Shown: positions 50,830 through 58,792 of the stretch, piece by piece
How the letters are laid out: each line of letters opens with the position of its first letter
Numbering within the stretch: the stretch's first letter is position 1
From: Myxococcales bacterium UBA1660
Lineage (GTDB): Bacteria > Myxococcota_A > Polyangia > Polyangiales > Houyiibacteriaceae
Direction: 5' to 3'
DNA length: 64,000 nucleotides
NCBI GenBank assembly: GCA_002320815.1
Contig: DCLA01000010.1
Span: 522 to 64,521, forward strand
The notes under the pieces: generated by a model
Databases searched by the model: none
Seen by the model: the letters and a program-made list of their open reading frames with translations, nothing else
Told to the model about the DNA's origin: nothing
Position numbers and translations under genes: made by a program

Positions 50830-51807
50830 ATGCCCAAGCCGACTCCGCAGGAGCTCGCCCAAGGGGTGATGGCCGGCGAGCGCGCCATGCTCGCGCGGGC
50901 GATCACCCTGGTGGAGAGCGAGCTCCCGGCCCACCGCCCCGACGCCGAGGTCCTCCTCGAAGGCGTGCTGCCGGCCACCGGCGGCGCGCTCCGGTTGGGG
51001 ATCAGCGGCGTCCCCGGCGTGGGCAAGAGCACCTTCATCGACGCCTTCGGCTCGCTCCTCGTCGAGCGGGGGCATCGGGTCGCGGTGCTGGCCATCGACC
51101 CCTCGAGCGTGCTCAGCGGCGGCAGCATCCTGGGTGACAAGACGCGCATGGCTTCGCTGGCGAAGGACGACCGGGCGTACATCCGCCCTTCGCCCACCAG
51201 CGGGAACCTCGGCGGCGTGGCCCGCAAGACCCGGGAGAGCCTCCTGCTCTGCGAAGCCGCGGGGTACGACGTGGTGCTCGTGGAGACCGTCGGCGTCGGT
51301 CAGTCGGAGGTCATGGCCCGGGAGATGGTGGACCTCTTCGTGGTCCTCATGCTCGCGGGGGCCGGCGACGAGCTACAGGGGATCAAGCGCGGGATCCTGG
51401 AGGTCGCCGACCTGCTGGCCGTCAACAAGGCCGACGGCGACAACCGGGCCCACGCGGAGCGCCGGGCCGCGGAGCTGCGGTCCGCGCTGAAGCTGATGCG
51501 CGGCAAGAGCGCGCCGGCGGTGCGCCTCACCAGCGCCCGCGAGGGGACCGGGCTGGAGGAGCTCTGGGACGCGGTGCGGGAGCGCGCCGACGCGGAGAGG
51601 GCCAGCGGGGTGTTCCATCGGCGTCGCGAGGACCAGCGAGCCCGCTGGATGCGGCAGCTCGTCGAAGAGGCGTTGCTCCGGGAGCTGCACACCCACCCGG
51701 CCGTCCTGGCGGCGTGGCCCGGTGAGGAGTCGGCGGTCCGGAGCGGCGAGCGCACCGCCGCGGCGGCCGCGCGGATCCTGCTCGGGCGCTTCCGGACCGA
51801 TCGGTGA
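50830..51807 (+). CDS. meaB: Methylmalonyl-CoA mutase-associated GTPase MeaB
   Basis: The 325-residue G3E-family GTPase protects and reloads the mutase with cofactor. The P-loop is SGVPGVGKST (59-68), followed by AIDPSSVLSGGSILGDKTRM, ETVGVGQSEV and NKAD for guanine recognition. It follows mutB directly, as in many bacteria. Length is normal. Confidence 0.96.
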   Translation: MPKPTPQELAQGVMAGERAMLARAITLVESELPAHRPDAEVLLEGVLPATGGALRLGISGVPGVGKSTFIDAFGSLLVERGHRVAVLAIDPSSVLSGGSILGDKTRMASLAKDDRAYIRPSPTSGNLGGVARKTRESLLLCEAAGYDVVLVETVGVGQSEVMAREMVDLFVVLMLAGAGDELQGIKRGILEVADLLAVNKADGDNRAHAERRAAELRSALKLMRGKSAPAVRLTSAREGTGLEELWDAVRERADAERASGVFHRRREDQRARWMRQLVEEALLRELHTHPAVLAAWPGEESAVRSGERTAAAAARILLGRFRTDR

Positions 51808-51817
51808 GCGCCGAGCC

Positions 51818-52735
51818 GTGAGCAAGCGAAAGAAGAAGCGGCCGGCACCGCGGCTGTCGCAGCCCGAGGACCCGGCCCGAGAGGTGGAGCCGCCTGCCGA
51901 CGGTGCGCGCGAGCCGGGCGCGCTGGGCTACCTGCGCTGGGTCACCCTGGGGGCCTGGCGGCGATCCGATGCGCGCGCGCTGGCTCACCGACAGGCCCGG
52001 GCCGACGCCGGGCTCGGACCGGACTGGAAGCCGGCGGCGACCCTCGTCCTCGGCGCGCTGATCCTCGCCGCGCTCCACTACGCGGGCAAGGGCGAGGGCT
52101 TCGACGCCTTCGCGTCCCGCTTCGTCGACGCCGACTGGGCCCAGGACCGCTTCTCGCCGCTCTATCAGGCCAATGAGAAGCTCTGGTGGACCGGCTGGCG
52201 CATCGCCGGGTACCTGGTGGTCCCCGCGCTCTTCGTGAAGCTCGTGCTGCGCGAGCGGCTCCGGGACCACGGCCTGACCACCGAGGGCTTCGCCAACCAC
52301 CTGGCCATCTACGGCGCCTGCCTCTGCGTGGTCCTCCCGCTGGTGGCCTTGGTCTCCTACGAGCCCACCTTCCAGAACAAGTACCCGATGTACGACCTCG
52401 CCGGTCGCAGCCTCTCGGACCTGCTCTGGTGGGAGTCCCTCTACGCGCTCCAGTTCTTCTCGCTGGAGTTCTTCTTCCGCGGGCACTGGCTCGAGGTCCT
52501 CGAGCGGACGATGGGCAGCCACGCCATCTTCGCGATGATGGTCCCCTACTGCCTGATCCACTTCGGCAAGCCGTGGCCCGAGACCGTCGGGGCCATCGTG
52601 GCCGGGCTGGCGCTGGGGACCCTCGCGCTGCGCTACCGCTCCATCTGGGCCGGCTTCCTGGTCCACGTGAGCGTCGCGGTGAGCATGGACCTGGCGAGCC
52701 TCATCCAGCGCGGCGAACTGCCTTCGAGCTGGTAG
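51818..52735 (+). CDS. CPBP-type intramembrane protease family protein
   Basis: The 305-residue protein begins with GTG and a very basic cytosolic start (SKRKKKRP), then six to seven membrane helices. The CPBP (Abi) active-site pattern is visible: E and R in SLEFFFRG (motif 1), a His in IHFGKPWPE (motif 2) and another in FLVHVSVAVS (motif 3). Motif 1 has one Glu rather than the usual EE. The family includes CAAX-processing and other intramembrane proteases; here the substrate is unknown. It follows meaB by 10 bases but has no metabolic link to it. Confidence 0.78.
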   Translation: MSKRKKKRPAPRLSQPEDPAREVEPPADGAREPGALGYLRWVTLGAWRRSDARALAHRQARADAGLGPDWKPAATLVLGALILAALHYAGKGEGFDAFASRFVDADWAQDRFSPLYQANEKLWWTGWRIAGYLVVPALFVKLVLRERLRDHGLTTEGFANHLAIYGACLCVVLPLVALVSYEPTFQNKYPMYDLAGRSLSDLLWWESLYALQFFSLEFFFRGHWLEVLERTMGSHAIFAMMVPYCLIHFGKPWPETVGAIVAGLALGTLALRYRSIWAGFLVHVSVAVSMDLASLIQRGELPSSW

Positions 52736-52763
52736 CGCGGGGTGCCCTCGCGGCACCCCGCGC
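52735..52763. terminator. Strong bidirectional terminator hairpin
   Basis: GCGCGGGGTGCC and GGCACCCCGCGC form a perfect 12-bp stem with a 5-base loop between two convergent genes. It is the most stable simple hairpin I found in the window. Confidence 0.65.
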
Positions 52764-52769
52764 TCCGCG

Positions 52770-54242
52770 TCACTCGCAGCTACCGCTGACCCCGGCCGCG
52801 ACCTGCTCGAGGATGACGGCGACGGCGCCGTCGAACTCGGCGTCGCAGATGGAGGTCACGGCCGTCTTCGCGCCCGCGCTCTCGAGCTCCTGGGCCATGC
52901 CGATCAGCCGCCGCGAGGGGTAGGCGATGCCGTTGGGCGTCTCGCAGGCGGGGAGGAGCTGGGTGGAGTTGTCCGGGTCGGGGGTCAGCTGCATGCGCGG
53001 GTCGGCGAGCATGTCGGCGTAGGTCGCGCCCTGGAGGTCGACCGGGATGCCGCTGATGGTGGTGAAGACCACCTGGGTGGGGTCGGCCTTCAGCGCGAGC
53101 AGGCCGTCCCGGAAGCGGGCCAACGCCTGCAAGGCCTCGGGATGCTCGGTGCAGCGCAGGTTGATGTTGGGCGTGTACTCGGGCGCGGCGGTGTCGAAGA
53201 GCGCCAGGTCGCTGGCCGAGCAGTCGTCCTCGTCGGTGAGCTCGATGACCGCGAGGACCGCGTCCTCGCGGAGGAAGCCGGCGTTGGCGCCGTCGCCGTG
53301 ACCGGTGGTCCCGCCGGCGAAGGTCATCCCCGACGTCGACGGGGTGAGCGCCTTGAGGGTCGCCTCGAGGTGCTGCTCGAAGCCGCAGCCGTCGGTGCCC
53401 AGGTTGCCGGCCACGCACCCGACGTCGCCCGCGAAGTCGGCGATGGGGGCTCCGGTGGCCGGCTCGAGCCACGCGGGGTAGGTCGCGGAGCACGACGGGT
53501 CCAGGGCGTCGCCGTCGTCCACGAGGATGCCGTCGCGACCGGAGCCGGAGCACGCGCCGCCCGGCCCGGTCCCCAGGTCGGTGCTGATGATGCCCACGTG
53601 CAGGGATCCGATGGCCGGAAACTCCTGCACGCCGTCGCCGTCGAGGTCGCCGGTGGCCAACACCTGCGCCAGGCGGGGGATCTCGGCGTTGAGGGCCGCT
53701 TGCTCCTCGGACATCGAGCCCGAGTCGTCGACCACGAAGAGCAGATCGAGCCCCTCGGCGGCCTGGCGGCAGCACTCGGCGCACGCGGTGCCGACGAAGG
53801 CCTGGCTGAAGTGGTGCACGCTGGTGGTGGCCCACGCGCCCTCGACCTCGGTGGGTCGGGCGGTGAAGGCGCCGTTGTCGTCGGTCCAGAAGATCGAGGC
53901 GACCGTGCCGTCACCGTCGAAGGGCAGCCGGATGGAGGCGGGGGTGGCGAAGGTGAGGCCCGCGGGCTCGAAGCGGAAGACCGGTGAGTAGGCGGTGAAG
54001 GTCCCGGGCGCCCGGTCGTCGATGGCGGTCACCTCGATCCGCGTGGGCTCGGCGAGCGCTCCCGCGGGGATGGTGAGCTCCAGGCCCTGGAGGGCGAGCG
54101 CGCCGCCCTCGGGGCCGATGAGCATGGCTTCGGAGGCCCCCACGGGGATCGGCGGCGGGGCCGGTTCGGTGTCGTCGACCGTGACGGTCCGCGGACATCC
54201 TGCCGCGAGGGCGAGGAGGGTGAGGGCGATGGGCGTGCGCAT
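52770..54242 (-). CDS. VWA-like lipoprotein with ZU5-type domain
   Basis: The 490-residue protein starts MRTPIALTLLALAAGC, a lipoprotein signal with lipobox AAGC. Residues about 40-140 look like a ZU5 fold (IGPEGGALALQGLELTIPAGAL and TFATPASIRLPFDGDG). A von Willebrand-like domain begins near 165 with a partial metal-site motif (LLFVVDDSGSMSEEQ) and many Cys follow (SCSATYPAW, GCVAGNLGTDGCGF). This looks like a surface-exposed adhesive or protease-related protein, function unknown. The gene is divergent from the BamA-type barrel gene. Confidence 0.77.
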   Translation of the reverse strand: MRTPIALTLLALAAGCPRTVTVDDTEPAPPPIPVGASEAMLIGPEGGALALQGLELTIPAGALAEPTRIEVTAIDDRAPGTFTAYSPVFRFEPAGLTFATPASIRLPFDGDGTVASIFWTDDNGAFTARPTEVEGAWATTSVHHFSQAFVGTACAECCRQAAEGLDLLFVVDDSGSMSEEQAALNAEIPRLAQVLATGDLDGDGVQEFPAIGSLHVGIISTDLGTGPGGACSGSGRDGILVDDGDALDPSCSATYPAWLEPATGAPIADFAGDVGCVAGNLGTDGCGFEQHLEATLKALTPSTSGMTFAGGTTGHGDGANAGFLREDAVLAVIELTDEDDCSASDLALFDTAAPEYTPNINLRCTEHPEALQALARFRDGLLALKADPTQVVFTTISGIPVDLQGATYADMLADPRMQLTPDPDNSTQLLPACETPNGIAYPSRRLIGMAQELESAGAKTAVTSICDAEFDGAVAVILEQVAAGVSGSCE

Positions 54243-54413
54243 GGGGTCCTTTCCCAGCAAGGGTCGAGCCAGGCCAATCCGTGCCAACCCTTGCCACCCT
54301 CCTCGTCGTCCGCGGGGGCGCGCTTTTCCAAACCCACCGCTGAGGGTAGGGCGGGAGCCGCAACAATCGGCGCTGGACGGAAACGCTGCGCCTCGCCCTC
54401 GCGTCAGACCGGC

Positions 54414-56093
54414 ATGCGTGGTGTGCGAAGATGCCCCAGCTGGGCATCCTTCGGTCTTCGTGGGGTGTGCCTGGTGGGGGCGCTGGGTCTCATGGGGCTC
54501 GTCGGGCCCGGTTCCGTCCGAGCGCAGGCGCCCGAAGAGGTGACCGAGGACGACGACGGCGAGGAGATGCCCGACCTCAGCCCGGACGGCCTCCCCCAGG
54601 CGCCGGTGGACTCGACGGCCGGAGAGCGGGTGACGCCCACCGAGGACGCCGAGCCCACGGATCAGGCCGAGGGGGAGATCGAGAGCGACGACCTCGACGA
54701 TCTCCCGGATCCGATCGAGCCCGGCTCCGTGCCCACTCCGCGACCCGCGGGCGAGGCCCCGCTGCCCGAGATCCCGGCCGAGCCCGAAGCCGACGGCGAG
54801 CAGACGCTCCCGGGGCAGGCGCGGAACCTCACCGAGGAGGAGCGCACCCGGCGGGGGCTGCTCTGGATCCCGCGGATCGTCTTCGCGCCGGTGCGCTTCA
54901 GCCTCTGGCTGGTGACCCGCCCGATCATCGCGCTGGCCAAGCTCAACCGGAAGTACCAGCTCATCAACCGCTTCATGAGTCTCTTCGTCAGCGACGATGG
55001 GACCTATGGCCTCATCCCCTCCGCCTTCGTGGAGACCGGCTTCGGGTTGAACGGCGGGCTGCGCGCCTATCACCGGAACCTCTTCGGCAAGGGCGAGTCG
55101 ATCAGCGCCCGGATCGGCTTCGGCGGCTTCTACAACCAGCGTTACCAGCTCTCCCTCTCGTCGGGGAACCGGTCCTCCCACGTGACCGTCGAGGCCGGCG
55201 TCCGCTACGTGGTCCGCCGGGCCGACCGCTTCTTCGGGGTGGGGACCGGGGATCGCGAGGACCCCTACGACACCGATCTGCCGCTCTCGGTCTACGACAG
55301 CGACCAGGCCGTCCGGAGCCGCTACCGCCGCAAGACCCTCCTCGGCGAGCTCGCCCTGCGCTTCCCCATGGCCGACCGGATCTGGCTGCGGCTCTCCAAC
55401 ACCTGGGTCTGGTCCCGCTTCGACACCGGTGACCTCGGCCAGCGGGACCCTTGGATCAACCAGGCCTACGAAGCCAACCAGCTCGTGGGCTTCTTCCAGC
55501 CCCAGACCAACACCCGCACCGAGCTGCGCCTGGTGGTCGACCGACGTCGGCAGGGCACCACCTACATGCCGCCTTCGCTCCCTTCGGAGGGCGCGTGGTT
55601 CCAGGTGTGGGGCGGCTGGCAGCAGGGGGTGCGCCAGGATCCTTCTCAATTCGGCCGGGTCGGCGCGGACGTGGACGGCTTCATCAACCTCTACGAGCAC
55701 GACCGGGTGCTCCGGCTCCGGGCGCGCTTCGAGGCCGTGGTGGGCCACAAGGAGAACATCCCCTTCGATGGCTGGGCGCTCCTCGAGGGCCCGGACATGC
55801 TCCGCGGCTTCTCCCGGCAGCGCTTCCGCTCCCGCTACTCGGGCCTCGGCACCGTCGAGTACCGCTACCCCATCGCGCCCTCGTTCGCGGGCTACCTCTT
55901 CACCGACGTGGGCATCGCCGCCAACCACTGGGAGCAGGCCCACCCCCGGGACTGGCACTTCGGCTACGGCGGCGGCCTGATGATGTTCTCCAAGACCGCC
56001 TTCGTGGCGCGCATCCAGGTCGCCGCGTCTCGCGAGGGCATCTACTTCAACCTGCGCTTCGCGCCCGCCAACGACCCCTCGGACGTCCTATGA
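54414..56093 (+). CDS. BamA/TamA-like outer-membrane barrel protein (surface antigen family)
   Basis: The 559-residue protein has a signal peptide (GVCLVGALGLMGLVGPGSVRAQ) and an unusually long acidic Pro/Glu/Asp region (about 38-140) with no clear POTRA domain. From about residue 150 a basic amphipathic stretch (IPRIVFAPVRFSLWLVTRPI) leads into a 16-strand-type barrel with ETGFGLNGGLRAYHRNLFGKG, ISARIGFGGFYNQRYQLSLS, GPDMLRGFSRQRFRSRYSGL and EYRYPIAPSFAGYLFTDVGI, the last being a typical BamA/TamA pattern. It probably sits in the outer membrane. Its stop overlaps the start of a kinase-like lipoprotein gene (ATGA), so the two should act together. Confidence 0.8.
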   Translation: MRGVRRCPSWASFGLRGVCLVGALGLMGLVGPGSVRAQAPEEVTEDDDGEEMPDLSPDGLPQAPVDSTAGERVTPTEDAEPTDQAEGEIESDDLDDLPDPIEPGSVPTPRPAGEAPLPEIPAEPEADGEQTLPGQARNLTEEERTRRGLLWIPRIVFAPVRFSLWLVTRPIIALAKLNRKYQLINRFMSLFVSDDGTYGLIPSAFVETGFGLNGGLRAYHRNLFGKGESISARIGFGGFYNQRYQLSLSSGNRSSHVTVEAGVRYVVRRADRFFGVGTGDREDPYDTDLPLSVYDSDQAVRSRYRRKTLLGELALRFPMADRIWLRLSNTWVWSRFDTGDLGQRDPWINQAYEANQLVGFFQPQTNTRTELRLVVDRRRQGTTYMPPSLPSEGAWFQVWGGWQQGVRQDPSQFGRVGADVDGFINLYEHDRVLRLRARFEAVVGHKENIPFDGWALLEGPDMLRGFSRQRFRSRYSGLGTVEYRYPIAPSFAGYLFTDVGIAANHWEQAHPRDWHFGYGGGLMMFSKTAFVARIQVAASREGIYFNLRFAPANDPSDVL

Positions 56094-57769
56094 ACGCGAA
56101 GAAGACCCAGCGCGGTTTCGTCGCCCTCCTGCTCGCCATCACGAGCGCTTGCGCCGCCGCGCCCGCCGCCCGCGTCCGGTACGCGAACCGCGACCCCATC
56201 TGGCAGGTCATGGACCAGCGGCTCATCCGGCAGCCGGAGGTCCGCGAGTTCAGCGTCGTCGACAAGGTCCAGACCATGTACATGGTCCCGGTCATCGACG
56301 GCCTGGGCTTCCCCGGGTTCGAGACGGCCCACAACATCAACGCGATCGGCGAGGTCCCCAACTCGAGCTGGTGGACCAACCGCATCGGCGTCCGGGACGT
56401 CACGCCCGAGGAGCTCGCGATCGGGCCCGGGGCCGGCATGCCCGCCCCCGAGCCGCCCTTCACCATCAAGCGCACCAAGGTGGGCGGCATGGGCATCGGC
56501 TTCATCGTCGAGGACGCCGCCGGCAACGCGCACATCATGAAGTTCGACGACCCGCTCTTCCCGGAGGGCGAGAGCGCGGCGGACATCATCCTGGCCCGGC
56601 TGCTCTGGGGCGTGGGGTACTTCACGCCCGACGACCAGATCATCCATTTTCGCCGGGACCAGCTCATCATCGACGAGGGCGCGGTCCGCGAGAACCAGTT
56701 CGGCGACGAGGTCCCCCTCGACGACGAGCACCTGGACCAGACCCTCGCTCTGGTGAACCGGCCCGACGAGAACGGGGTCTACCGCGGCTTCACCAGCCGC
56801 TTCCTCGATGGCGTGGTCATCGGGGGCTACCCGATGCAGGGCCGCCGCGGCGACGACCCCAACGACCGCATCGACCACGAGCATCGGCGGGACGTGCGGG
56901 CCCAGGGAGTCTTCCTGGCCTGGTTGGACCAGGCGGACATCAAGGAAGACAACACCCTGGACATGTGGGTGCCCGTCCGCGACGAGGCCGAGCTCGGCTA
57001 CGTGCGGCACCACCTGGTCGACTTCGGGCGCGGTCTGGGCACCTTCGGCGCCCACGACAAGCGCCCGTGGATCGGCTGGGCCCCGCAGTTCGACTGGGGC
57101 TACTTCGCCGGCTCGCTGGTGACCTTCGGCTTGTGGCAGCGGCCCTGGGATGGCGTGCGCGCCTCGCGGCTGCCGGCCATCGGGCGCTACAGCGTCGACG
57201 CCTACGAGCCGCAGCTCTGGGCCCCCAACCGGCTCTGGTTCCCGCTCCGGCGCATGGACCGGCTCGACGCCTTCTGGGCCTCGAAGATCATCATGCGCTA
57301 CGACCGCGAGCACATCGAGGCCGTGGTCGCCGTGGCCGAGCTCAGCGATCCCCGATCCTCCGAGTACCTCGTCGAGCAGATCCTGGCCCGCCAGCGCAAG
57401 ACGGCGCGCCATTGGTTCCAGGGGACGGCCCCCTTCGACGGCTTCCGCATCGAGGCCACCGAAGCCGGGGACCACCGGGTCTGCGCCACGGACCTCTGGC
57501 GCTACTACGGTTTCGACGAGCTCCCGGTCAGCTACCGCTTCACCGCCTACGACCACGCCGGCGAGGCCCTGAGCTGGGAGAGCGAGCCCCGCGCCGACGA
57601 CGCCGGCCGCCTCTGCGCCGACGGACTGCCCCACGGTCTGACCCACGAGGACTACACCATCGTTCGCATGGATCTGACCCGGGGTGACGACGAGCTCCCG
57701 GCCACGCTGGTGCACTTCGCCCGGAACGACGAAGACGAGCTCCGGCTCATCGGCGTCCACCGGCTCTGA
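56090..57769 (+). CDS. Lipoprotein with protein-kinase-like active-site pattern
   Basis: The 559-residue protein starts with a lipoprotein signal (ALLLAITSAC, C21) and shows a kinase-like order of motifs: a Gly-rich strand VGGMGIGFIVEDAAG (131-145), candidate ATP-binding K151 in HIMKFDD, Glu E161 in EGESAADIILARLLW, catalytic-loop pattern D283-x-K285-x-x-N288 (QADIKEDNTL) and D311-F-G (LVDFGRGLG). Nothing else in the protein resembles a known enzyme I can name. HipA, FAM20 and CotH are atypical kinases with comparable loops, but none is a clear match. An exported kinase would be unusual. The gene is coupled to the BamA-type barrel gene. Activity is an inference. Confidence 0.55.
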   Translation: MNAKKTQRGFVALLLAITSACAAAPAARVRYANRDPIWQVMDQRLIRQPEVREFSVVDKVQTMYMVPVIDGLGFPGFETAHNINAIGEVPNSSWWTNRIGVRDVTPEELAIGPGAGMPAPEPPFTIKRTKVGGMGIGFIVEDAAGNAHIMKFDDPLFPEGESAADIILARLLWGVGYFTPDDQIIHFRRDQLIIDEGAVRENQFGDEVPLDDEHLDQTLALVNRPDENGVYRGFTSRFLDGVVIGGYPMQGRRGDDPNDRIDHEHRRDVRAQGVFLAWLDQADIKEDNTLDMWVPVRDEAELGYVRHHLVDFGRGLGTFGAHDKRPWIGWAPQFDWGYFAGSLVTFGLWQRPWDGVRASRLPAIGRYSVDAYEPQLWAPNRLWFPLRRMDRLDAFWASKIIMRYDREHIEAVVAVAELSDPRSSEYLVEQILARQRKTARHWFQGTAPFDGFRIEATEAGDHRVCATDLWRYYGFDELPVSYRFTAYDHAGEALSWESEPRADDAGRLCADGLPHGLTHEDYTIVRMDLTRGDDELPATLVHFARNDEDELRLIGVHRL

Positions 57770-57783
57770 CGAACCCTGGGTGG

Positions 57784-57800
57784 GGCGATTAATGATCGCC
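57784..57800. terminator. Short hairpin after the kinase-like lipoprotein gene
   Basis: GGCGAT and ATCGCC pair around a TAATG loop 14 bases past the stop. The stem is only 6 bp, so it is at best a weak terminator in a 108-base gap. Confidence 0.3.
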
Positions 57801-57877
57801 GGGCCCCGAACGTCACAATCGTCACGGAGCCGGTCCGTTCGGTCGTCGTTCGGAAAGTGGCCCCATGATCCCCTCCG

Positions 57878-58792
57878 ATGCGCCCAGCCCTCCTCGCCTC
57901 ATTCCTCCTCGCCCCAGGCCTCGTGTTCGGCGCCGCCCGGCGAGTAGCCGCCCACGACGCCCCCTATGAAGAGATCGCCGAGCTCACCGAAGAGCTCGCC
58001 CAGCGACCCCACGACGTGGCGCTCCTGCTCGAGCGGGCGGAGATCTGGCTCCAGGAGCGGAACCCCGAGCGGGCGGCCGACGACCTGAGCCTGGCGCGCA
58101 CCCTCGACCCCGACGCGGACATCGAGCGCTCGTCGCTCCTGTGGGCCGACATGTGGATGCAGCGCGGTCGCCCCGCCGAGGCGGAGGCCGAGCTCGACCG
58201 CGCCGTCGATCGGGGGTCCCTGGCGGCGCTCGCTCGCCGGGCGGAGGTGCGCGAGACGATGGAGCGCTGGACCGCCGCCCTGGCCGACTACGACGCGGTC
58301 CTCGCCCGGCGGGTCACGGTGGAGATGGCCCTGGGCCGAGGCCGGGTCCTCGAGCGCCTGGGGCGCGCCGACGAAGCGGCGGCGGGCTACGCGCGCGACG
58401 CCGCCCGGCTCGGCGGTGCGGTCCCCGTCCGTTTGGCGCGGGTGGCCACCCTGCGCGGGCTGGGGCGCTTCGACGACGCGCTCCAAGAAGTTCAGCGGGT
58501 GATGGATCGCTCCCCGGTGAAGACACGCTGGCTCCTGCTCCGCGGGGACCTGCTGGAGGCCGCCGGTCGCGCGGACCTGGCCCGCGCCGCTCGCGAGCTC
58601 GCCCTCGGTGACGCGGAGCGGATGCTCCGCCGCCGCCGCTCGCTGGCGGCCCGGCTGCACTACGCCCGGGCGCTGCTCGCGAACGGCCGCCGCACCGAGG
58701 CGCGGGACCAGCTCGTCCGGGTCCAGTCGGCGTCTCCGGCCCTGGCCAGCCAGGCCGCGGCCCTCCTCGGCGTGCTGGGAGGCGACCAGTGA
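57878..58792 (+). CDS. Exported TPR protein
   Basis: The 304-residue product has a signal peptide (MRPALLASFLLAPGLVFGAA) and tetratricopeptide-like helical pairs to its end (ALLLERAEIWLQERNPERAADDL, ALADYDAVLARRVTVEMALG, LGRADEAAAGYARDAARLG). It probably acts as a binding scaffold outside the inner membrane. Its stop overlaps the GTG start of the phosphatase gene by four bases, so the two are coupled. Confidence 0.72.
   Translation: MRPALLASFLLAPGLVFGAARRVAAHDAPYEEIAELTEELAQRPHDVALLLERAEIWLQERNPERAADDLSLARTLDPDADIERSSLLWADMWMQRGRPAEAEAELDRAVDRGSLAALARRAEVRETMERWTAALADYDAVLARRVTVEMALGRGRVLERLGRADEAAAGYARDAARLGGAVPVRLARVATLRGLGRFDDALQEVQRVMDRSPVKTRWLLLRGDLLEAAGRADLARAARELALGDAERMLRRRRSLAARLHYARALLANGRRTEARDQLVRVQSASPALASQAAALLGVLGGDQ

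Noticed and set aside
48391..51075. 894-codon minus-strand open frame over mutA/mutB/meaB
   Set aside because: Antisense to three certain genes; composition is typical of shadow frames.
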